Below the pieces are notes generated by a model. The model saw nothing but the letters and a program-made list of their open reading frames with translations, was not told the origin of the DNA and made no database searches. A stretch of 64,000 nucleotides of DNA from an uncultured Oceanobacillus sp. (lineage in GTDB: Bacteria; Bacillota; Bacilli; Bacillales; Amphibacillaceae): NCBI GenBank assembly GCA_938004015.1, contig CALKWU010000228.1, forward strand, positions 1-64,000, in the 5' to 3' direction. The position numbers and the translations under genes were made by a program. Below are positions 7,600 through 15,401 of the stretch, piece by piece. The stretch's first letter is position 1, and every line of letters begins with the position of its first letter.

Positions 7600-8298
7600 T
7601 TAAACGACCGAAAGTTTAGCGGTGTAAGCACAATTTTTACAGTCGTCGCTGAACATATTTTTTTCTTCGACCAATTCGATGGTCGTGAATAAGGATTCGA
7701 ACATTCCTTTAAGAAAAATACGGTGCATTTCGCAAATTAATGAATGATTTTTGCTGGCGAGACCTTTGAAGGGACAATTATTGATTGAAAAGGAGATGCT
7801 TTTTGCAGATGGATCATACTTGAAGGACGGATACATGCCAAGCATATGGCCTGTTTTTTCCAACAAGGCGATTTTTTCTTCAACCGTCGAATCGTCATCC
7901 AATTGGGACAAGCCTTCCTCCATAATTTCTTTCCCATATTTCTTGCCAGTTTCATATAAAGCTTGTTTTCCCGGTTCCCCAAGTTCCATCAAAGCTTCAA
8001 GAGCAATCGATGATAAAATCTTATAATCCCTTGCCGGAAAGTTCAATTCAATTTCTTCATTCGATAATTGATAACGTCGACCCGGTCTGCCGCCTTTACC
8101 TGTTTTCTTCAAATAAGAGGTGACGAGATTGATTTCTTCCAACTTAGAAAGATGGAGACGCGCCACATTCGGATGAATGTCAAAAGCGCGGGAAATGTCC
8201 GTTACGCTGACGTCTTCCTGGTTTTCCACCAAATATTGATAAATGTTGAATCTTGTCGGATCACTCATCACATTGGTAACTTTTAAAGTCTCTTCCAT
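7600..8298 (-). CDS. winged-helix transcriptional regulator with C-terminal cysteines (COG2345-like)
   Basis: 232 residues from the ATG at 8298 (GGGGTGA upstream); a GTG nine bases earlier is less likely. Residues 1-70 form an ArsR/DeoR-type winged helix (MSDPTRFNIYQYL, then DISRAFDIHPNVARLHLSKL). The C-terminal half has four cysteines spaced C-x13-C-x30-C-x2-C (NNCPFKG, LICEMH and DDCKNCAY). COG2345 members such as cyanobacterial SufR bind an iron-sulfur cluster through C-terminal cysteines, so cluster or metal sensing is a fair inference, not shown. Its place, between yqgY and the comG operon on the same strand, is where B. subtilis has yqgZ (mgsR), to which it is unrelated. Targets unknown. 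Confidence 0.8.
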   Translation of the reverse strand: MEETLKVTNVMSDPTRFNIYQYLVENQEDVSVTDISRAFDIHPNVARLHLSKLEEINLVTSYLKKTGKGGRPGRRYQLSNEEIELNFPARDYKILSSIALEALMELGEPGKQALYETGKKYGKEIMEEGLSQLDDDSTVEEKIALLEKTGHMLGMYPSFKYDPSAKSISFSINNCPFKGLASKNHSLICEMHRIFLKGMFESLFTTIELVEEKNMFSDDCKNCAYTAKLSVV

Positions 8299-8404
8299 TT
8301 TACTCACCCCGTCATAGTATGCATGGTTTATATCTTTATTATATTAGAAAACCTTTGGAAAAAGTTGATTTTCGGGGCTTTGTTGAAAAATATACATATT
8401 TGCA

Positions 8405-8782
8405 TCAGTTCCAGTCGTATTTCAAAAGATGTGTAATCAAATAGTATCCATGCTGCCCATCCGGTTTTATATGGAAAGACAATTTTCGGTAGTTGTCATG
8501 GATTTCATCGAGTTTGACGTCAACGGTCCCGTCCGGAAATTGATAACTTATGGAATTTATCGGTTCTTCCTTAAGCTCTTGTTCCCTTACATATTCCGCT
8601 CTTGCCATTTGGAATAAGCTTTCGATTTTCATCTGCATCACATGTCTTTCCGTCATGTGAAGTTCATTTTGATAAGCTGTCGCACCCGCGATGACAAGAA
8701 CCGAAACGATGGTAACGACGAATAAGACGTGAAGAAGGATGAACCCGTCACGTTCCATTATAAAATGTGAAAATCCTTTCAT
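8405..8782 (-). CDS. comGG: competence pseudopilus protein ComGG
   Basis: 125 residues; AAGGAGG precedes the ATG. A hydrophobic N-terminal helix (about 13-35, DGFILLHVLFVVTIVSVLVI) follows a short charged leader, as in the minor pseudopilins. ComGG helps build the transformation pseudopilus; in B. subtilis it lacks the strict prepilin cleavage motif. The last gene of comGA-GG; its start overlaps comGF by 35 bases. Confidence 0.85.
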   Translation of the reverse strand: MKGFSHFIMERDGFILLHVLFVVTIVSVLVIAGATAYQNELHMTERHVMQMKIESLFQMARAEYVREQELKEEPINSISYQFPDGTVDVKLDEIHDNYRKLSFHIKPDGQHGYYLITHLLKYDWN

Positions 8783-9206
8783 AAACGCCTCCTTCTTTCG
8801 TTGTAAGTACCAATTTTATTCCTGCTGGAACATCGTAAAATCGGATGGATTCCGCATCCCGGAAATATATTTCATGTCCGGTGAAACCGACGCGTCTCCG
8901 AATGAGTGAAGCGTATTGCTGGATGGAGACCACGTCGTCGTTTTCTTGGAAAAGGATCAAGGTGTCATTACCTTGGATGGCGTAATCATAAGATTGGATG
9001 ATATCATCCCTGATGAAACGGAAAAACTCATTTACCCGTAGCTCTTCCATATCAGTAGAAGGGTTTATCGTTTTTAATGCATATCCGAAAAAGGGGAGCA
9101 TGATTGACATGATCGCCATCATCGTCAACAAGGTGATGAAATGGAAACCTTTTTCATTCTTCAACCATACCGAAAAGGCAGAACTTCTCCGACGATTGCT
9201 TTGCAT
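8748..9206 (-). CDS. comGF: competence pseudopilus protein ComGF
   Basis: About 152 residues if started at the ATG at 9206. The start is uncertain: a GTG at 9221 and a TTG at 9164 (giving MKNEKGFHFITLL, the shortest overlap with comGE) are also in frame, and none has a well-spaced ribosome site. After the KGF motif comes a hydrophobic helix (FITLLTMMAIMSIMLPFFGY), then a beta-rich domain of minor-pseudopilin size. Required in B. subtilis for assembly of the transformation pseudopilus. Translation is probably coupled to comGE. Confidence 0.82.
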   Translation of the reverse strand: MQSNRRRSSAFSVWLKNEKGFHFITLLTMMAIMSIMLPFFGYALKTINPSTDMEELRVNEFFRFIRDDIIQSYDYAIQGNDTLILFQENDDVVSIQQYASLIRRRVGFTGHEIYFRDAESIRFYDVPAGIKLVLTTKEGGVYERIFTFYNGT

Positions 9207-9498
9207 TTGTCCAACGTACACATCCTTTTAAGTAATCGTTTTCTTCCGTAAACTGGAAATGGAACGTTGTGTCTTTTTCTGTTACGTCAAAGGAGGCAGG
9301 TGTTTTCATTCCACCGTTTTTCAAAAATGGTTGCAGTTCTTCAGACAACATAGTTGCAGCAGTTCTTTTTTCGCTTAAGACCGCTTTTTCCATTTGCATG
9401 GAAGTGTGGAGCGGCAAGATGATCAATAAACTATAAAAAAATAGGGCAGTGGCAGCCAACACTTCAACGAACGAGAACCCGTTTTTCTTTTTCAACAT
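9154..9498 (-). CDS. comGE: competence minor pseudopilin ComGE
   Basis: 114 residues from the ATG at 9498, inside the end of comGD; AAAGGGGG lies upstream. Leader MLKKKNG, then F-S-F-V-E, the class-III prepilin motif with Glu at +5 after the cleavage glycine, then a hydrophobic helix ending near residue 27. A likely substrate of prepilin peptidase ComC and a minor component of the DNA-uptake pseudopilus. It overlaps both neighbours in the comG operon. Confidence 0.88.
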   Translation of the reverse strand: MLKKKNGFSFVEVLAATALFFYSLLIILPLHTSMQMEKAVLSEKRTAATMLSEELQPFLKNGGMKTPASFDVTEKDTTFHFQFTEENDYLKGCVRWTNAKQSSEKFCLFGMVEE

Positions 9499-9904
9499 AA
9501 AAGCCCCCTTTACCGAGTGGAAAAACAAAATGAATCCATTCATTGTCGGAAGCCATATAGATGACCCTCGGATTGATGACGGTTCCTGTTTCTGCAAATT
9601 GCAATGTCCGGTTGGACGAAAGGAACGTCCAACCGGTCGGGTACTCCCTATTTTCAAATACAGGTTCCCTTCCATGCAGGATGGAATAATGGCCATCATA
9701 AAATCGGATGAGATAGCGGGATGTGCCATGAAAAACAGATTGGTTTTGAATAAATAAAACGTCATTTTTCAATTGATTTATGAACGTTTCTTCTTGTATT
9801 TTATGGATGGTATCCACATGGAGGGGGACAGATAGTAAGATAAAAACGGAGATGACGCTTAAAACAGTGAGCATTTCGATGAACGTGAAACCATTTTTAT
9901 CCAT
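9464..9904 (-). CDS. comGD: competence minor pseudopilin ComGD
   Basis: 146 residues. Leader MDKNG, then FTFIEMLTVLSVISVFILL: prepilin cleavage site followed by the N-methylated helix, with Glu at +5. The ATG lies four bases before the comGC stop codon region, so the genes are tightly packed. ComGD is a minor pseudopilin of the transformation apparatus and is exposed at the cell surface after processing by ComC. Confidence 0.9.
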   Translation of the reverse strand: MDKNGFTFIEMLTVLSVISVFILLSVPLHVDTIHKIQEETFINQLKNDVLFIQNQSVFHGTSRYLIRFYDGHYSILHGREPVFENREYPTGWTFLSSNRTLQFAETGTVINPRVIYMASDNEWIHFVFPLGKGGFYVEKEKRVLVR

Positions 9905-9907
9905 GTT

Positions 9908-10210
9908 TCACTTCACCCAATTCGCCCTTCCGTTTGCAAATGTAATTTCACCATCGCCGCAATCTGTTTGCTCTTCAGTGAGATAACCAGCGTCAATCAA
10001 CGTGTCGAAGCTAGCGGCATGTTGGCCGTTTTCCAAGTAATACGCTTGCGCTTGGGCTTGGATGACCTCAACTAAAGCTTGGCAACCTTTATCGTTCACG
10101 AGATCGGTTTGTTTCGTCAAGTTTGGAATGATGAGCAACAGAAGTACGGAAATGACCAAAAGGACAATGAGCATTTCCACTAACGTAAACCCGCGTTGAT
10201 TGTTGAACAC
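9908..10210 (-). CDS. comGC: major competence pseudopilin ComGC
   Basis: 100 residues from a GTG at 10210 with AAAGGAGG eight bases upstream; a longer in-frame extension into comGB is rejected. The product begins MFNNQRG, then FTLVEMLIVLLVISVLLLL: the ideal prepilin leader and helix. Two cysteines (in KGCQAL and TDCGDG) match the pair that forms an intramolecular disulfide in B. subtilis ComGC, made by BdbCD. It is the main subunit of the transformation pilus that pulls DNA through the wall. Confidence 0.93.
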   Translation of the reverse strand: MFNNQRGFTLVEMLIVLLVISVLLLLIIPNLTKQTDLVNDKGCQALVEVIQAQAQAYYLENGQHAASFDTLIDAGYLTEEQTDCGDGEITFANGRANWVK

Positions 10211-10224
10211 GAACAATTCCTCCT

Positions 10225-11280
10225 TTAAAATGTATGGATCAATTGAAGCATCGGCCACATGATGCTGAAATAAATCAAAATGACGAATAGGCCGAGGACG
10301 ATGTAAAATATCGGTTGCACGAGGGTGGTCCACTGGATGATTTTCCGATGCATTTCTTCCAGCATCAGTTCGCCATACAGCGACAGATCCATTTCCAAAA
10401 CATGGACAGTTGCATTTTTTTGGAAAATAAGCGCCAATTGTTTATCAATCAGCGGCAAGTCTTGAAGAAGCTCGCTGATGTGGAGACCACGTTCTAAATG
10501 ATCGGATAGTAAAGCTGCATAATAACTTAAAATTGGAAGTTTTGTTTGGTTTTTCAACTCTTGGAGAATTTCCCGCAAGGAAAGACCCGCTTTTAATAAA
10601 GAACTGAAGTGAGCGGCAAACTGGAAAGATGTATGCAATCGCTTATATTGGTTGTAGAGTGGGATCTTTCGAATGATGTCCACCATTTGTCCGGTCGGAA
10701 TTTTTTCAAACATTTTCCGCCAAATGACCATAATGAACAGCCATGCAATCAAAGCGAAAAGGATCAAAAATTGGAAAATGTCCATTACAGATTTTAAAAT
10801 GGTGACGGCAGTCAAAGAGTCGCTCGAATGGGAAAGAAGGTCTTGGAATGCAGGCAGGACACGGTGATTAATGAAAAAGAGTAAAACGGAAAAAATAATT
10901 GTCAAAATCAGTGGGTAACGCAACATCAATTTGAGTCTTTTCACTTGGTTGAATCGTTGCTCCATCATTTCCCTGCAAGTCCCAATCGCTTCCGATAAGT
11001 TTGAGTTCGCACGGACGAAATACAAAAATGAGCCGATTGCCGGATGGAATCCCGTCTCATCGAACAGAACGTCTAATTTTTCCCCTTGCTGTAACCGTTT
11101 AATGAAATAAGCGGATAAATCGGCAAAATTCCGATCCCAAGCGATTGCTTCCAGTGCATCTTGCAAAGGATAACCATTTTCGATGAACCGTTCCAACCGT
11201 TTCAAAAACAGGAGTTGTACATCTTCCGGCAAATATTTCCGTTTCTTAACCGAAAGCCTCAGGGGAGAAGCCATAAGCAT
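10225..11280 (-). CDS. comGB: competence pseudopilus inner-membrane platform protein ComGB
   Basis: 351 residues of the GspF/PilC family, with three strong membrane helices (about 119-138, 168-188 and 322-345). AAGGAGG precedes the ATG at 11280, inside the end of comGA (35-base overlap). The T2SSF domain appears twice, as usual (about 20-140 and 215-340). It anchors pseudopilus assembly and contacts the ATPase ComGA. Confidence 0.93.
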   Translation of the reverse strand: MLMASPLRLSVKKRKYLPEDVQLLFLKRLERFIENGYPLQDALEAIAWDRNFADLSAYFIKRLQQGEKLDVLFDETGFHPAIGSFLYFVRANSNLSEAIGTCREMMEQRFNQVKRLKLMLRYPLILTIIFSVLLFFINHRVLPAFQDLLSHSSDSLTAVTILKSVMDIFQFLILFALIAWLFIMVIWRKMFEKIPTGQMVDIIRKIPLYNQYKRLHTSFQFAAHFSSLLKAGLSLREILQELKNQTKLPILSYYAALLSDHLERGLHISELLQDLPLIDKQLALIFQKNATVHVLEMDLSLYGELMLEEMHRKIIQWTTLVQPIFYIVLGLFVILIYFSIMWPMLQLIHTF

Positions 11281-12244
11281 ATGCTTTCCTCCTTAAGTGT
11301 TGGAAAGAATGTTTCAACGTTTGTTTTGAAAATCCCGCTCGTATGGCATGTTCCAAGTGATTGCCGTAGAGGATTTCCATGATGGCGGCACGGCGTATTT
11401 TTCCTTTTTGGATGATTGGTATCAGTTCAATCCCGGCAACTGCCAGCAGGGATTGGAGCAAATCTTGCTTATTGATTCCCAAATCGAGCAAGCGATGAAC
11501 CGTCCCGATTGTATTTTTCGCATGCAACGTGCTTAAAATCAAATGACCCGTGAGAGCGGCTTGAAAAGCGAAACGGGCTGTCGCTTCATCACGCAATTCG
11601 CCGATCATCAAAATATCCGGATCATGCCGCAAAGCGGCTTTCAAACCGGTATGGTAAGTGATTCCGGCTTGTTCATTGATTTGCACTTGAATCACCCCTT
11701 CGAGTCTTTTTTCGATTGGATCTTCCAACGTGATTGTCTGGTAAGATTTATTTTTATTGAGGCTGTTTAACAAGGCGTATAACGTCGTCGTTTTGCCGCT
11801 TCCGGTCGGTCCGGTGATCAATATGACACCTGATTTTTCATCCGTCATGTCCAGTAAAGAGCGGAATTGGTTTGGAAAGAGAAAAAGTTCGTCCAATGAA
11901 AGAATTTCTTCTTGGGGCAATATGCGGATCGCCAAACTTTCCAATGTCGGAAGCGGAAGTGTGGATAGTCGAAGAGTGAACTTACCGAGATTCGCGAAGT
12001 TGCGTAATATACTGCCGTCTTGTGGTTTTCTCGATTCGCCGATATCCATGCCTGCAGTGAACTTGAAATAGGTGAGCAGGTGTTCATATTGGATTGTCGG
12101 GATGGTGCTTTCATACATCCGTTTGCCGAGGATGCGGAAATGTATGGTCGTTTCCTTTTCGGCGGGGTGGAAATGGATATCTGTCGCATGAACCCGGACT
12201 GCCTTTTCCAACAATCGTTCCACGATCGGTAAAGTTGAATTCAA
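11246..12244 (-). CDS. comGA: competence traffic ATPase ComGA
   Basis: 332 residues from a TTG at 12244, chosen because AAAGGAGGTGA sits eight bases upstream and the product (MNSTLPIVERLLEKAVRVHA) lines up with the start of B. subtilis ComGA. The ATG between is out of frame and the longer frame from 12325 swallows the ribosome site. GspE/PilB family: Walker A GPTGSGKTTTL, Asp box TLEDPIEKRLEG, Walker B DILMIGELRDEAT and His box GHLILSTLHAKNT are all present. It powers pseudopilus assembly for DNA uptake. In B. subtilis ComK drives this operon; I could not find a convincing pair of ComK boxes here. Confidence 0.92.
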   Translation of the reverse strand: MNSTLPIVERLLEKAVRVHATDIHFHPAEKETTIHFRILGKRMYESTIPTIQYEHLLTYFKFTAGMDIGESRKPQDGSILRNFANLGKFTLRLSTLPLPTLESLAIRILPQEEILSLDELFLFPNQFRSLLDMTDEKSGVILITGPTGSGKTTTLYALLNSLNKNKSYQTITLEDPIEKRLEGVIQVQINEQAGITYHTGLKAALRHDPDILMIGELRDEATARFAFQAALTGHLILSTLHAKNTIGTVHRLLDLGINKQDLLQSLLAVAGIELIPIIQKGKIRRAAIMEILYGNHLEHAIRAGFSKQTLKHSFQHLRRKAYAYGFSPEAFG

Positions 12245-12364
12245 ATCATATGTCACCTCCTTTGTTCTAAAAATTTCGACATCTTCTTCAAAAATCCTGC
12301 TTATTTTTGCATAAAAATATTTCAAGTCGTCAATGCTAATAAAAAAACTCGAGGAGGGACGCTG

Positions 12365-12532
12365 ATGTCTACAAATGCTTATGTAAAATTTGTGACGGAA
12401 GAAGTCGTCAAATTTTTAAACAGTCCAAAAGATGAAAGAAAAGGGAGAAGGGGAGGGGAAAAACAAGTTTTCCACGATCGTTGGTTCGGCCTGCTCCCTT
12501 TCACATTCAAGTTGCTCCTGAAGAGGAGATGA
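12365..12532 (+). CDS. yqzE: YqzE family protein
   Basis: 55 residues, GAGGAGGG before the ATG. Begins MSTNAYVKFVTEEVVKFLNS, with a charged middle (PKDERKGRRGGEK) and a C-terminal RWFGLLPFTFKLLLKR, the arrangement of B. subtilis YqzE, which also lies at the comG locus. Function unknown; possibly membrane associated through the hydrophobic end. It runs opposite to comGA, and its last 26 bases overlap the 3' end of yqhG on the other strand. Confidence 0.8.
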   Translation: MSTNAYVKFVTEEVVKFLNSPKDERKGRRGGEKQVFHDRWFGLLPFTFKLLLKRR

Positions 12533-13316
12533 GTTGTTCCGGGAAGTTTTCGCGTAAATAAACAATACCACCACTTACGACTTCCAAGGAGATTTCCGGT
12601 GTGAAACGTTGATTTAATTCTTCTTTCTCTTTTTTGTAGATCGCATTCTCTGGATCGTCTTCATAAAATTGATTCAACAAAGCGATTTCTTCTCTTTGGA
12701 TTTCCATCGTTTCTCTTGCCCATTCCTTTGGTTGCTTTTCAACGTAGTCCAAGATGATTTTTTCAATCCTTTTATAAGCACTCGTTAAAGTGATGATCGG
12801 TGACAAGGTATAGCAATGATCCGATATGTGTTTTTTTAAAGCGAGCGGTTCCAGTTCATCCATCATATTGACGATGACTTTTCCGTTGATTAATTGGACC
12901 CCTAATGAGATCAATTCTTCTTTTTTTTGTTTCCCTTTATAACAGATTTTCATATTCACGAGCAGCCAAGGATACAAGGGGGTGTTTATATCCGTCTTGA
13001 TTTCCTGAAAAAGTTTGGTGTACTTCTCCCGTTTCGAAATGAGGGAGAACATTTGCTGGATACGGGGACTCCCGATATCGACATATTCCCCTGTCCCGTT
13101 CCGCTTAGTCGGATCGGTGATCAGCGTCAACGTAGCCGGAATGCCGATTTGCCCCGTGCTTTCCATGTAGTGCCAATAAAACGGCCGATTCATAATCGCT
13201 TTATCCAATTCTTCCGTCAATTCAACTTTGATGATTCCTTTATCCTGTTTTTCGACTTTGCATTGATACGCATGGAAAAAATCGATGATGAATTTTTCCA
13301 AATCGAGCCCTTTCAT
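12507..13316 (-). CDS. yqhG: YqhG family protein
   Basis: 269 residues, no membrane segment, no recognised catalytic motif. Features seen: a conserved-looking FYWHYMESTG and long charged helices near the C-terminus (ETMEIQREEIALLNQFYEDD). It overlaps the end of yqhH by four bases, so it is the second gene of a yqhH-yqhG pair, as in B. subtilis. Function unknown; the steady pairing with a SNF2 helicase suggests a joint task in DNA handling. Confidence 0.85.
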   Translation of the reverse strand: MKGLDLEKFIIDFFHAYQCKVEKQDKGIIKVELTEELDKAIMNRPFYWHYMESTGQIGIPATLTLITDPTKRNGTGEYVDIGSPRIQQMFSLISKREKYTKLFQEIKTDINTPLYPWLLVNMKICYKGKQKKEELISLGVQLINGKVIVNMMDELEPLALKKHISDHCYTLSPIITLTSAYKRIEKIILDYVEKQPKEWARETMEIQREEIALLNQFYEDDPENAIYKKEKEELNQRFTPEISLEVVSGGIVYLRENFPEQLISSSGAT

Positions 13317-14965
13317 TCCGCATCACCCGCCACTATTTCTTCGTCCGCCATATTTTCCACGATGGACATCAAATGGTCGATTTTGATCTTCGCTTCACCT
13401 AATGAATCGGATTCCAAATAAATCGTTTCCACTTCTTTTTCCAAATCCGGAATCTCCAACTCAGACAAAATCGCATCCAATTCACCGATAACATTTTCAA
13501 ACAACCGGATTTTCTTCGTGAGGACTTGGATGATATGTTCCTCAATCGTGTCTTTGATCCCCATATTATAAATTTTCACATCATTACTTTGACCAAAGCG
13601 ATGGATCCGCCCAATCCGCTGTTCAATTTTCATCGGATTCCATGGCAAATCATAATTGATCAAATGATGACAAAATTGCAAGTTGATACCTTCTGCTCCT
13701 GCTTCCGTAGCGATGAGTACTTGGGCGTTATCTCTGAAAAGTTGGATCATCCAATCCTTTTTTCCTCTTTTAAACCCTCCACGAAAAGGGACGGAAGTGA
13801 TTCCGTGTTGTTGCAGGTACCATTGCAAATAGAGTTGACTTGCACGGTATTCAGTGAAGATGATGACTTTTTCATCGCCGATGTTTTTAAGCAACTCGAC
13901 GGTTTTTTTCGCTTTCGAGTGTTCGGCAATCCCTTCGATCAATGCCATCGCTTTTGAAATTTCACTATTGGCTTCACGGGTAGTTTGCAAGTTTTTCAAA
14001 GACAGATAGCAAGCTTCTCTGGAAGAGCAGATTTCACGAAGCAACGTCATTTTCGTAAACATGTCGTCGATGGATGGTAGATTTTCCAATTGACGATATA
14101 CTTCTCTTTCTTTTTCCGTGAAGTCGATCCATACGGTTTCAATAATGCGATTGGATGGTTGTAAATCGGTTTGTTCTCTCGTGTTCCGGATCATCACTCG
14201 TTCGATGAGCCGTTTCAAATAGGCATCAGCCTGTTGTTTACCGGATTTTCCGGCGTATTTTTGTTTGAATGTAGCCATATCCCCGAGATGTCCTGGCTTT
14301 AAAATCGCAATCAAATTGAATATCTCCATCAAATCATTCTGTATTGGTGTAGCTGTGAGTAAGAGACAATACTTCTTTTTGATTTGTCGGACAAATTGGT
14401 AGTTTTTCGTTTTTTCATTTTTCAATTTATGCGCTTCATCGATGATGACGAAATCATATTCGTTTTCAAGAATCTTCTCCCGATGTGGTGGACGTTTCGC
14501 TGTATCAAGGGAAGAAACGATGATGGCATTCGGATTCCATGTATGGTTTTTCCGTTCCGAATAGGCCGGGATGTAAAATTTTTGCCTCAACTCTTCCACC
14601 CATTGATTGACGAGGGATGCAGGAACCAATATGAGTGCATTGTTGACAAGTCCTCGTAACATGTACTCTTTTAAAATCAAACCGGCTTCAATTGTTTTCC
14701 CGAGTCCTACTTCATCGGCGAGAATCGCCCGACCGTTCATCTTTTCGATTGTTTCTTTTGCAGTCATCAATTGATGATCCAAAAATTCCATATGAGGAAG
14801 AAAATCCAAACTTCTAAGTCCGGAAAAAGAGGGGACCATTTTCGTCTGTTCCGCTTCATAGGCGAGGGAAAAAAGGTCATAAGTACTGAAAGGACCGTCG
14901 TTTTCCAGTCTTTTTTCCAGCTCTTCTATAAAGACATCATCGGTCTTCATTTTTATGAAATCCAT
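13313..14965 (-). CDS. yqhH: SNF2-family DEAD/DEAH helicase (YqhH)
   Basis: 550 residues from the ATG at 14965 (AAAGAGGTG upstream). Complete SF2/SNF2 motifs: I (ILADEVGLGKTIEAG), II (DEAH in VIIDEAHKLKN), III (LLLTATPIQND), V and VI (ATEAGAEGINLQF, IEQRIGRIHRFGQ). Such RapA/HepA-like ATPases move along double-stranded DNA or act on stalled polymerase; the exact role of YqhH is unknown. First gene of the yqhH-yqhG operon, divergent from the glycine-cleavage operon. Confidence 0.9.
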   Translation of the reverse strand: MDFIKMKTDDVFIEELEKRLENDGPFSTYDLFSLAYEAEQTKMVPSFSGLRSLDFLPHMEFLDHQLMTAKETIEKMNGRAILADEVGLGKTIEAGLILKEYMLRGLVNNALILVPASLVNQWVEELRQKFYIPAYSERKNHTWNPNAIIVSSLDTAKRPPHREKILENEYDFVIIDEAHKLKNEKTKNYQFVRQIKKKYCLLLTATPIQNDLMEIFNLIAILKPGHLGDMATFKQKYAGKSGKQQADAYLKRLIERVMIRNTREQTDLQPSNRIIETVWIDFTEKEREVYRQLENLPSIDDMFTKMTLLREICSSREACYLSLKNLQTTREANSEISKAMALIEGIAEHSKAKKTVELLKNIGDEKVIIFTEYRASQLYLQWYLQQHGITSVPFRGGFKRGKKDWMIQLFRDNAQVLIATEAGAEGINLQFCHHLINYDLPWNPMKIEQRIGRIHRFGQSNDVKIYNMGIKDTIEEHIIQVLTKKIRLFENVIGELDAILSELEIPDLEKEVETIYLESDSLGEAKIKIDHLMSIVENMADEEIVAGDAE

Positions 14966-15108
14966 ATGTTCCACCTCTTTTTACATAATAAAATTTGGTT
15001 TTTACTATACCTTTTGTAAAAAATATGGTATTATTCAAGGCAAAGATGGATTTATTCCATTTCTTAACGTAGCTTTTCCATAAAACAAAAATATATGCCG
15101 TGGATGAT

Positions 15109-15287
15109 GGTAAGGGGAGAGTTTACACTTTGGTGTAACGCCGAAGGAGCAAGTCAAGGGGACGAATCTCTCAGGCAAAAGAACTCTTACCGGACACAAC
15201 TCTGGAGAGCGTTTACATTTTGTAAACCACCCAAGATGCAAGTGTCTGCTAATTGCAGATATGCAACTTTCTGGTAAAAGGACAGAG
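15109..15287 (+). promoter_or_regulatory. tandem glycine riboswitch
   Basis: Two consecutive aptamers. The first (about 15109-15191) closes with GGTAA/TTACC and has the family core GGAGAG, GCCGAAGGAGCAA and CTCTCAGGCAAAAG. The second (about 15200-15287) closes with CTCTG/CAGAG and has a more diverged core (CTGGAGAG, ACCACCCAAGATGCAAG, TTTCTGGTAAAAGGAC). The two are joined by a short linker, the classical cooperative arrangement. It controls gcvT-gcvPA-gcvPB. Confidence 0.95.
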
Positions 15288-15320
15288 ATTTCTTTAGCGA
15301 CTAAAGAATCTCTATTTTTT
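15284..15320 (+). terminator. riboswitch-controlled terminator of gcvT
   Basis: AGAGATTTCTTTAG (15284-15297) pairs with CTAAAGAATCTCT (15301-15313), one base bulged, followed by ATTTTTT. Its foot (AGAG) is also the 3' side of the closing helix of aptamer 2, so glycine binding should prevent the terminator: an ON switch. Confidence 0.88.
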
Positions 15321-15401
15321 GTGTTTGAAAAATCTGAATATACAATTAAATGTTCAGATTTATAATACATCTTCATGTTAAAAAGGAGAGGAGTGGGAGA
15401 T

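Noticed and set aside
12244..12364. ComK boxes before comGA
   Set aside because: A/T-rich runs occur (for example AAAA and TTTT nine bases apart) but none shows the required AAAA-N5-TTTT pair with proper spacing.
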